Below are positions 50,029-61,492 of a stretch of 64,000 nucleotides of DNA, piece by piece. Both the position numbers and the translations under genes were made by a program. The number at the start of each line of letters is the position of its first letter. Positions within the stretch are counted from its first letter, which is position 1. The DNA is from Megalopta genalis (taxonomy: Eukaryota > Arthropoda > Insecta > Hymenoptera > Halictidae), in contig NW_027477060.1 in assembly GCF_051020955.1 (NCBI RefSeq), positions 1-64,000 of the forward strand. The letters run 5' to 3'. Below the pieces are notes generated by a model, which made no database searches, was not told the origin of the DNA, and saw only the letters and a program-made list of their open reading frames with translations.

Positions 50029-53000
50029 CTACAACTGCATGCGAAACAAACGAGTTAGCTTCAAATCCATGCGATTCACATGATTTAGCTGCAAATCAAT
50101 GTGATGTAGAAGGTTTAGCTTCAAATCCATGCGATACACAAGATTTAGCTTCAAATCAATGCGATGTAGTAGGTTCAGCTTCAAATCCATGCGACACATA
50201 TGTTTTAGCTTCAAATACTTGCGATATAGTGATATAGCTTTAAATACTGTAGGAACAAACGAGGTAGCTTCAATTCCATGCGAGACACACGATTTTAGCT
50301 TCAAATCAATTCGATGTAGAAGGTTTAGCTTCAAATCCATACGAAACACATGATTTAGCTTCAAATCGATTCGAAGGACATGGCTTAGGTTCAAATCCAT
50401 GCGAAACAAATGATTTAGCTTCAAATGAATGCGATGTAGAAGGCTTAGCTTCAAATCCATGCAAAACAAATGGTTTAGCTACAAATACTTGTGATAAACA
50501 TTATTAAGCTACAACTGCATGCGAAACGAACGAGTTAGCTTCAAATCCATGCGATTCACATGATTTAGCTTCAAACCAATGCGATGTAGTAGGTTCAGCT
50601 TCAAATCCATGCGACACATATGTTTTAGATTCAAATACTTGCGATATAAGTGATATAGATTTAAATACTGTAGGAACAAACGAGGTAGCTTCAAATCCAT
50701 GCGAGACACATGATTCAGCTTCAAATCAATTCGATGTAGAAGGTTTAGCATCAAATCCATACGAAACACATGATTTAGCTTCAAATCAATTCGAAGGACA
50801 AGGCTTAGATTCAAATCCATGCGAAACAAATGATTTAGCTTCAAATGAATGCGATGTAGAAGGCTTAGCTTCAAATCCATGCAAAACAAATGGTTTAGCT
50901 ACAAATACTTGTGATAAACATTATTAAGCTACAACTGCATGCGAAACGAACGAGTTAGCTTCAAATCCATGCGATTCACATGATTTAGCTTCAAACCAAT
51001 GCGATGTAGAAGGTTTAGCTTCAAATCCATGCGATACACAAGATTTAGCTTCACATCAATGCGATGTAGTAGGTTCAGCTTCAAATCCATGCGACACATA
51101 TGTTTTAGATTCAAATACTTGCGATATAAGTGATATAGATTTAAATACTGTAGGAACAAACGAGGTAGCTTCAAATCCATGCGAGACACATGATTCAGCT
51201 TCAAATCAATTCGATGTAGAAGGTTTAGCATCAAATCCATACGAAACACATGATTTAGCTTCAAATCAATTCGAAGGACAAGGCTTAGATTCAAATCCAT
51301 GCGAAACAAATGATTTAGCTTCAAATGAATGCGAAGTACAAGGCTTAGCTTCAAATCCATGCAAAACAAATGGTTTAGCTACAAATACTTGTGATATACA
51401 TTATTAAGCTACAACTGCATGTGAAACGAACGAGTTAGCTTCAAATCCATGCGATTCACATGATTTAGCTTCAAACCAATGCGATGTAGAAGGTTTAGCT
51501 TCAAATCCATGCGATACACAAGATTTAGCTTCAAATCAATGCGATGTAGTAGGTTCAGCTTCAAATCCATGCGAAACAAATGATTTAGCTTCAAATACTT
51601 GCGATATAAGTGATATAGCTTTAAATACTGTAGGAACAAACGAGGTAGCTTCAATTCCATGCGAGACACACGATTTAGCTTCAAATCAATTCGATGTAGA
51701 AGGTTTAGCTTCAAATCCATACGAAACACATGATTTAGCTTCAAATCAATTCGAAGGACATGGCTTAGGTTCAAATCCATGCGAAACAAATGATTTAGCT
51801 TCAAATGAATGCGATGTAGAAGGCTTAGCTTCAAATCCATGCAAAACAAATGGTTTAGCTACAAATACTTGTGATAAACATTATTAAGCTACAACTGCAT
51901 GCGAAACGAACGAGTTAGCTTCAAATCCATGCGATTCACATGATTTAGCTTCAAACCAATGCGATGTAGAAGGTTTAGCTTCAAATCCATGCGATACACA
52001 AGATTTAGCTTCACATCAATGCGATGTAGTAGGTTCAGCTTCAAATCCATGCGACACATATGTTTTAGATTCAAATACTTGCGATATAAGTGATATAGAT
52101 TTAAATACTGTAGGAACAAACGAGGTAGCTTCAAATCCATGCGAGACACATGATTCAGCTTCAAATCAATTCGATGTAGAAGGTTTAGCATCAAATCCAT
52201 ACGAAACACATGATTTAGCTTCAAATCAATTCGAAGGAAAAGGCTTAGATTCAAATCCATGCGAAACAAATGATTTAGCTTCAAATGAATGCGAAGTACA
52301 AGGCTTAGCTTCAAATCCATGCAAAACAAATGGTTTAGCTACAAATACTTGTGATATACATTATTAAGCTACAACTGCATGCGAAACGAACGAGTTAGCT
52401 TCAAATCCATGCGATTCACATGATTTAGCTTCAAACCAATGCGATGTAGAAGGTTTAGCTTCAAATCCATACGATACACAAGATTTAGCTTCAAATCATT
52501 GCGATGTAGTAGGTTCAGCTTCAAATCCATGCGACACATATGTTTTAGCTTCAAATACTTGCGATATAAGTGATATAGATTTAAATACTGTAGGAAATAA
52601 CGAGGTAGCTTCAAATCCATGCGAGACACATGATTTAGCTTCAAATCAATTCGATGTAGAAGGTTTAGCTTCAAATCCATGCGAAACAAATGATTTAGCT
52701 TCAAATGAATGCGAAGTAGAAGGCTTAGCTTCAAATCCATGCAAAACAAATGGATTAGCTACAAATACTTGTGATATATATCATTTAGCTACAACTGCAT
52801 GCGAAACAAACGAGTTAGCTTCAAATCCATGCGATTCACATGATTTAGCTGCAAATCAATGTGATGTAGAAGGTTTAGCTTCAAATCCATGCGATACACA
52901 AGATTTAGCTTCAAATCAATGCGATGTAGTAGGTTCAGCTTCAAATCCATGCGACACATATGTTTTAGCTTCAAATACTTGCGATATAAGTGATATAGCT

Positions 53001-56000
53001 TTAAATACTGTAGGAACAAACGAGGTAGCTTCAAATCCATGCGAGACACATGATTCAGCTTCAAATCAATTCGATGTAGAAGGTTTAGCATCAAATCCAT
53101 ACGAAACACATGATTTAGCTTCAAATCAATTCGAAGGACAAGGCTTAGATTCAAATCCATGCGAAACAAATGATTTAGCTTCAAATGAATGCGAAGTACA
53201 AGGCTTAGCTACAAATCCATGCAAAACAAATGGTTTAGCTACAAATACTTGTGATATACATTATTAAGCTACAACTGCATGCGAAACGAACGAGTTAGCT
53301 TCAAATCCATGCGATTCACATGATTTAGCTTCAAACCAATGCGATGTAGAAGGTTTAGCTTCAAATCCATACGATACACAAGATTTAGCTTCAAATCAAT
53401 GCGATGTAGTAGGTTCAGCTTCAAATCCATGCGACACATATGTTTTAGCTTCAAATACTTGCGATATAAGTGATATAGATTTAAATACTGTAGGAACAAA
53501 CGAGGTAGCTTCAATTCCATGCGAGACACATGATTTAGCTTCAAATCAATTCGATGTAGAAGGTTTAGCTTCAAATCCATGCGAAACAAATGATTTAGCT
53601 TCAAATGAATGCGAAGTAGAAGGCTTAGCTTCAAATCCATGCAAAACAAATGGATTAGCTACAAATACTTGTGATATATATCATTTAGCTACAACTGCAT
53701 GCGAAACGAACGAGTTAGCTTCAAATCCATGCGATTCACATGATTTAGCTGCAAATCAATGTGATGTAGAAGGTTTAGCTTCAAATCCATGCGATACACA
53801 AGATTTAGCTTCAAATCAATGCGATGTAGTAGGTTCAGCTTCAAATCCATGCGACACATATGTTTTAGCTTCAAATACTTGCGATATAAGTGATATAGCT
53901 TTAAATACTGTAAGAACAAACGAGGTAGCTTCAATTCCATGCGAGACACATGATTTAGCTTCAAATGAATGCGAAGTAGAAGGCTTAGCTTCAAATCCAT
54001 GCAAAACAAATGGTTTAGCTACAAATACTTGTGATATATATTATTAAGCTACAACTGCATGCGAAACGAACAAGTTAGCTTCAAATCCATGCGAAACACA
54101 TGATTTAGCTGCAAATCAATGTGATGTAGAAGGTTTAGCTTCAAATCCATACGATACACAAGATTTAGCTTCAAATGAATGCGATGTAGAAGGCTTAGCT
54201 TCAAATCCATGCAAAACAAATGGTTTAGCTACAAATACTTGTGATATACATTATTAAGCTACAACTGCATGCGAAACGAACGAGTTAGCTTCAAATCCAT
54301 GCGATTCACATGATTTAGCTTCAAACCAATGCGATGTAGAAGGTTTAGCTTCAAATCCATGCGACACATATGTTTTAGCTTGAAATACTTGCGATATAAG
54401 TGATATAGCTTTAAATACTGTAAGAACAAACGAGGTAGCTTCAATTCCATGCGAGACACATGATTTAGCTTCAAATGAATGCGAAGTAGAAGGCTTAGCT
54501 TCAAATCCATGCAAAACAAATGGTTTAGCTACAAATACTTGTGATATATATTATTAAGCTACAACTGCATGCGAAACGAACAAGTTAGCTTCAAATCCAT
54601 GCGAAACACATGATTTAGCTGCAAATCAATGTGATGTAGAAGGCTTAGCTTCAAATCCATGCGAAACAAATGATTTAGCTTCAAATGAATGCGATGTAGA
54701 AGGCTTAGCTACAAATCCATGCAAAACAAATGGTTTAGCTACAAATACTTGTGATATATATCATTTAGCTACAACTGCATGTGAAACGAACGAGTTAGCT
54801 TCAAATCCATGCGATTCACATGATTTAGCTTCAAACCAATGCGATGTAGAAGGTTTAGCTTCAAATCCATGCGATACACAAGATTTAGCTTCACATCAAT
54901 GCGATGTAGTAGGTTCAGCTTCAAATCCATGCGACACATATGTTTTAGATTCAAATACTTGCGATATAAGTGATATAGATTTAAATACTGTAGGAACAAA
55001 CGAGGTAGCTTCAAATCCATGCGAGACACATGATTCAGCTTCAAATCAATTCGATGTAGAAGGTTTAGCATCAAATCCATACGAAACACATGATTTAGCT
55101 TCAAATCAATTCGAAGGACAAGGCTTAGATTCAAATCCATGCGAAACAAATGATTTAGCTTCAAATGAATGCGAAGTACAAGGCTTAGCTTCAAATCCAT
55201 GCAAAACAAATGGTTTAGCTACAAATACTTGTGATATACATTATTAAGCTACAACTGCATGCGAAACGAACGAGTTAGCTTCAAATCCATGCGATTCACA
55301 TGATTTAGCTTCAAACCAATGCGATGTAGAAGGTTTAGCTTCAAATCCATACGATACACAAGATTTAGCTCTCAATCAATGCGATGTAGTAGGTTCAGCT
55401 TCAAATCCATGCGACACATATGTTTTAGCTTCAAATACTTGCGATATAAGTGATATAGATTTAAATACTGTAGGAACAAACGAGGTAGCTTCAATTCCAT
55501 GCGAGACACACGATTTAGCTTCAAATCAATTCGATGTAGAAGGTTTAGCTTCAAATCCATACGAAACACATGATTTAGCTTCAAATCAATTCGAAGGACA
55601 TGGCTTAGGTTCAAATCCATGCGAAACAAATGATTTAGCTTCAAATGAATGCGATGTAGAAGGCTTAGCTTCAAATCCATGCAAAACAAATGGTTTAGCT
55701 ACAAATACTTGTGATAAACATTATTAAGCTACAACTGCATGCGAAACGAACGAGTTAGCTTCAAATCCATGCGATTCACATGATTTAGCTTCAAACCAAT
55801 GCGATGTAGAAGGTTTAGCTTCAAATCCATGCGATACACAAGATTTAGCTTCACATCAATGCGATGTAGTAGGTTCAGCTTCAAATCCATGCGACACATA
55901 TGTTTTAGATTCAAATACTTGCGATATAAGTGATATAGATTTAAATACTGTAGGAACAAACGAGGTAGCTTCAAATCCATGCGAGACACATGATTCAGCT

Positions 56001-58184
56001 TCAAATCAATTCGATGTAGAAGGTTTAGCATCAAATCCATACGAAACACATGATTTAGCTTCAAATCAATTCGAAGGACAAGGCTTAGATTCAAATCCAT
56101 GCGAAACAAATGATTTAGCTTCAAATGAATGCGAAGTACAAGGCTTAGCTTCAAATCCATGCAAAACAAATGGTTTAGCTACAAATACTTGTGATATACA
56201 TTATTAAGCTACAACTGCATGCGAAACGAACGAGTTAGCTTCAAATCCATGCGATTCACATGATTTAGCTTCAAACCAATGCGATGTAGAAGGTTTAGCT
56301 TCAAATCCATACGATACACAAGATTTAGCTTCAAATCAATGCGATGTAGTAGGTTCAGCTTCAAATCCATGCGACACATATGTTTTAGCTTCAAATACTT
56401 GCGATATAAGTGATATAGATTTAAATACTGTAGGAACAAACGAGGTAGCTTCAAATCCATGCGAGACACATGATTTAGCTTCAAATCAATTCGATGTAGA
56501 AGGTTTAGCTTCAAATCCATGCGAAACAAATGATTTAGCTTCAAATGAATGCGAAGTAGAAGGCTTAGCTTCAAATCCATGCAAAACAAATGGATTAGCT
56601 ACAAATACTTGTGATATATATGATTTAGCTACAACTGCATGCGAAACGAACGAGTTAGCTTCAAATCCATGCGATTCACATGATTTAGCTGCAAATCAAT
56701 GTGATGTAGAAGGTTTAGCTTCAAATCCATGCGATACACAAGATTTAGCTTCAAATCAATGCGATGTAGTAGGTTCAGCTTCAAATCCATGCGACACATA
56801 TGTTTTAGCTTCAAATACTTGCGATATAAGTGATATAGCTTTAAATCCTGTAAGAACAAACGAGGTAGCTTCAATTCCATGCGAGACACATGATTTAGCT
56901 TCAAATGAATGCGAAGTAGAAGGCTTAGCTTCAAAACCATGCAAAACAAATGGTTTAGCTACAAATACTTGTGATATATATTATTAAGCTACAACTGCAT
57001 GCGAAACGAACAAGTTAGCTTCAAATCCATGCGAAACACATGATTTAGCTGCAAATCAATGTGATGTAGAAGGCTTAGCTTCAAATCCATGCGAAACAAA
57101 TGATTTAGCTTCAAATGAATGCGATGTAGAAGGCTTAGCTTCAAATCCATGCAAAACAAATGGTTTAGCTACAAATACTTGTGATATACATTATTAAGCT
57201 ACAACTGCATGCGAAACGAACGAGTTAGCTTCAATTCCATGCGATTCACATGATTTAGCTTCAAACCAATGCGATGTAGAAGGTTTAGCTTCAAATCCAT
57301 GCGATACACAAGATTTAGCTTCAAATCAATGCGATGTAGTAGGTTCAGCTTCAAATCCATGCGACACATATGTTTTAGCTTCAAATACTTGCGATATAAG
57401 TGATATAGATTTAAATACTGTAGGAACAACCGAGGTAGCTTCAAATCCATGCGAGACACATGATTTAGCTTCAAATCAATTCGATGTAGAAGGTTTAGCA
57501 TCAAATCCATACGAAACACATGATTTAGCTTCAAATCAATTCGAAGGACATGGCTTAGATTCAAATCCATGCGAAACAAATGATTTAGCTTCAAATGAAT
57601 GCGATGTAGAAGGCTTAGCTTCAAATCCATGCAAAACAAATGGTTTAGCTACAAATACTTGTGATATACATTATTAAGCTACAACTGCATGCGAAACGAA
57701 CGAGTTAGCTTCAAATCCATGCGATTCACATGATTTAGCTTCAAACCAATGCGATGTAGAAGGTTTAGCTTCAAATCCATGCGATACACAAGATTTAGCT
57801 TCAAATCAATGCGATGTAGTAGGTTCAGCTTCAAATCCATGCGACGCATATGTTTTAGCTTCAAATACTTGCGATATAAGTGATATAGATTTAAATACTG
57901 TAGGAACAAACGAGGTAGCTTCAAATCCATGCGAGACACATGATTTAGCTTCAAATCAATTCGATGTAGAAGGTTTAGCATCAAATCCATACGAAACACA
58001 TGATTTAGCTTCAAATCAATTCGAAGGACAAGGCTTAGATTCAAATCCATGCGAAACAAATGATTTAGCTTCAAATGAATGCGAAGTAGAAGGAATAGCT
58101 TCAAATCCATACAAAACAAATGGTTTAGCTACAAATACTTGTGATATATATTATTAAGCTACAACTGCATGCGAAACGAACGAG

Positions 58185-59267
58185 TTGGCTTCAAATCCAT
58201 GCGAAACACATGATTTAGCTGCAAATCAATGTGATGTAGAAGGCTTAGCTTCAAATCCATGCGAAACAAATGATTTAGCTTCAAATGAATGCGAAGTAGA
58301 AGGCTTAGCTTCAAATCCATGCAAAACAAATGGTTTAGCTACAAATACTTGTGATATATATCATTTAGCTACAACTGCATGTGAAACGAACGAGTTAGCT
58401 TCAAATCCATGCGATTCACATGATTTAGCTTCAAACCAATGCGATGTAGAAGGTTTAGCTTCAAATCCATGCGATACATATGTTTTAGATTCAAATACTT
58501 GCGATATAAGTGATATAGATTTAAATACTGTAGGAACAAACGAGGTAGCTTCAATTCCATGCGAGACACACGATTTAGCTTCAAATCAATTCGATGTAGA
58601 AGGTTTAGCTTCAAATCCATACGAAACACATGATTTAGCTTCAAATCAATTCGAAGGACATGGCTTAGGTTCAAATCCATGCGAAACAAATGATTTAGCT
58701 TCAAATGAATGCGATGTAGAAGGCTTAGCTTCAAATCCATGCAAAACAAATGGTTTAGATACAAATACTTTTGATATATCTCATTTAGCTACAACTGCAT
58801 GTGAAACGAACGAGTTAGCTTCAAATCCATGCGATTCACATGATTTAGCTTCAAACCAATGCGATGTAGAAGGTTTAACTTCAAATCCATGCGATACACA
58901 AGATTTAGCTTCAAATCAATGCGATGTAGTAGGTTCAGCTTCAAATCCATGCGACGCATATGTTTTAGCTTCAAATACTTGCGATATAAGTGATATAGAT
59001 TTAAATACTGTAGGAACAAACGAGGTAGCTTCAAATCCATGCGAGACACATGATTTAGCTTCAAATCAATTCGATGTAGAAGGTTTAGCATCAAATCCAT
59101 ACGAAACACATGATTTAGCTTCAAATCAATTCGAAGGACAAGGCTTAGATTCAAATCCATGCGAAACAAATGATTTAGCTTCAAATGAATGCGAAGTAGA
59201 AGGCTTAGCTTCAAATCCATGCAAAACAAATGGTTTAGCTACAAATACTTGTGATATATATTATTAA
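58185..59267 (+). other. Longest + strand open frame (360 codons), probably not a gene
   Basis: The translation is a decapeptide series of the kinds ASNPCETHDL, ASNQCDVEGL, SNTCDISDID and LNTVGTNEV. It is long only because two HOR ends here have the form TATCATTTAGC or CTCATTTAGC (Leu codon TTA) instead of CATTATTAAGC (TAA). It ends at the next HOR that has TAA. No signal peptide, domain or unique terminus is present, and - frames of 131 and 146 codons overlap it. Coding function cannot be excluded from sequence alone but is not supported. Confidence 0.12.
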
Positions 59268-59425
59268 GCTACAACTGCATGCGAAACGAACGAGTTGGCT
59301 TCAAATCCATGCGAAACACATGATTTAGCTGCAAATCAATGTGATGTAGAAGGCTTAGCTTCAAATCCATGCGAAACAAATGATTTAGCTTCAAATGAAT
59401 GCGAAGTAGAAGGCTTAGCTTCAAA

Positions 59426-59482
59426 TCCATGCAACAAATACTTGTGCTTTAGCTACAAATACTTGTGATATATATCATTTAG
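59426..59482. repeat. Rearranged unit with a 4-bp net insertion
   Basis: After CCATGCAA the sequence has ACAAATACTTGTG, then CTTTAGCT, then ACAAATACTTGTG again. A 13-bp piece of the next unit is thus duplicated about 21 bp apart. The HOR spacing becomes 214 instead of 210 bp. It is the only length change I saw between about 50,300 and 64,000 and it shifts all frames. Confidence 0.85.
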
Positions 59483-61282
59483 CTACAACTGCATGTGAAA
59501 CGAACGAGTTAGCTTCAAATCCATGCGATTCACATGATTTAGCTTCAAACCAATGCGATGTAGAAGGTTTAGCTTCAAATCCATGCGATACATATGTTTT
59601 AGATTCAAATACTTGCGATATAAGTGATATAGATTTAAATACTGTAGGAACAAACGAGGTAGCTTCAATTCCATGCGAGACACACGATTTAGCTTCAAAT
59701 CAATTCGATGTAGAAGGTTTAGCTTCAAATCCATACGAAACACATGATTTAGCTTCAAATCAATTCGGAGGACATGGCTTAGGTTCAAATCCATGCGAAA
59801 CAAATGGTTTAGCTTCAAATGAATGCGATGTAGAAGGCTTAGCTTCAAATCCATGCAAAACAAATGGTTTAGCTACAAATACTTTTGATATATCTCATTT
59901 AGCTACAACTGCATGTGAAACGAACGAGTTAGCTTCAAATCCATGCGATTCACATGATTTAGCTTCAAACCAATGCGATGTAGAAGGTTTAGCTTCAAAT
60001 CCATGCGATACATATGTTTTAGATTCAAATACTTGCGATATAAGTGATATAGATTTAAATACTGTAGGAACAAACGAGGTAGCTTCAATTCCATGCGAGA
60101 CACACGATTTAGCTTCAAATCAATTCGATGTAGAAGGTTTAGCATCAAATCCATACGAAACACATGATTTAGCTTCAAATCAATTCGAAGGACAAGGCTT
60201 AGATTCAAATCCATGCGAAACAAATGATTTAGCTTCAAATGAATGCGAAGTACAAGGCTTAGCTTCAAATCCATGCAAAACAAATGGTTTAGCTACAAAT
60301 ACTTGTGATATACATTATTAAGCTACAACTGCATGCGAAACGAACGAGTTAACTTCAAATCCATGCGATTCACATGATTTAGCTTCAAACCAATGCGATG
60401 TAGAAGGTTTAGCTTCAAATCCATGCGATACACAAGATTTAGCTTCAAATCAATGCGATGTAGTAGGTTCAGCTTCAAATCCATGCGACACATATGTTTT
60501 AGCTTCAAATACTTGCGATATAAGTGATATAGATTTAAATACTGTAGGAACAAACGAGGTAGCTTCAAATCCATGCGAGACACATGATTTAGCTTCAAAT
60601 CAATTCGATGTAGAAGGTTTAGCATCAAATCCATACGAAACACATGATTTAGCTTCAAATCAATTCGAAGGACAAGGCTTAGATTCAAATCCATGCGAAA
60701 CAAATGATTTAGCTTCAAATGAATGCGAAGTAGAAGGCTTAGCTTCAAATTCATGCAAAACAAATGGATTAGCTACAAATACTTGTGATATGTATCATTT
60801 AGCTACAACTGCATGCGAAACGAACGAGTTAGCTTCAAATCCATGCGATTCACATGATTTAGCTGCAAATCAATTTGATGTAGAAGGTTTAGCTTCAAAT
60901 CCATGCGATACACAAGATTTAGCTTCAAATCAATGCGATGTAGTAGGTTCAGCTTCAAATCCATGCGACACATATGTTTTAGCTTCAAATACTTGCGATA
61001 TAAGTGATATAGCTTTAAATACTGTAAGAACAAACGAGGTAGCTTCAATTCCATGCGAGACACATGATTTAGCTTCAAATTAATTCGATGTAGAAGGTTT
61101 GGCTTCAAATCCATACGAAACACATGATTTAGCTTCAAATCAATTCGAAGGACAAGGCTTAGATTCAAATCCATGCGAAACAAATGATTTAGCTTCAAAT
61201 GAATGCGAAGTAGAAGGCTTAGCTTCAAATCCATGCAAAACAAATGGTTTAGCTACAAATACTTGTGATATATATTATTAAG

Positions 61283-61492
61283 CTACAACTGCATGCGAAA
61301 CGAACAAGTTAGCTTCAAATCCATGCGAAACACATGATTTAGCTGCAAATCAATGTGATGTACAAGGCTTAGCTTCAAATCCATGCGAAACAAATGATTT
61401 AGCTTCAAATGAATGCGATGTAGAAGGCTTAGCTTCAAATCCATGCAAAACAAATGGTTTAGCTACAAATACTTGTGATATACATTATTAAG
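61283..61492. repeat. 210-bp (7-unit) HOR, exemplar
   Basis: Seven units run from CATGCGAAACACATG through GCTGCAAATCAATGTG to the common terminal units CTTGTGATATACATTAT and GCTACAACTGCATGCG. Its last units match the last units of the 480-bp HOR. It therefore looks like a shortened HOR with a distinct GCTGCAAATC unit. It recurs at 39,356, 41,395, 43,074, 54,559 (as the last part), 56,989, 58,159 and 62,453. Confidence 0.85.

Noticed and set aside
58185..59267. + strand frame as a real decapeptide-repeat protein gene
   Set aside because: The frame contains TAA, TAG and TGA throughout the array, has no unique termini or signal peptide, and varies at all codon positions. Its length depends on which HOR end variant is present.
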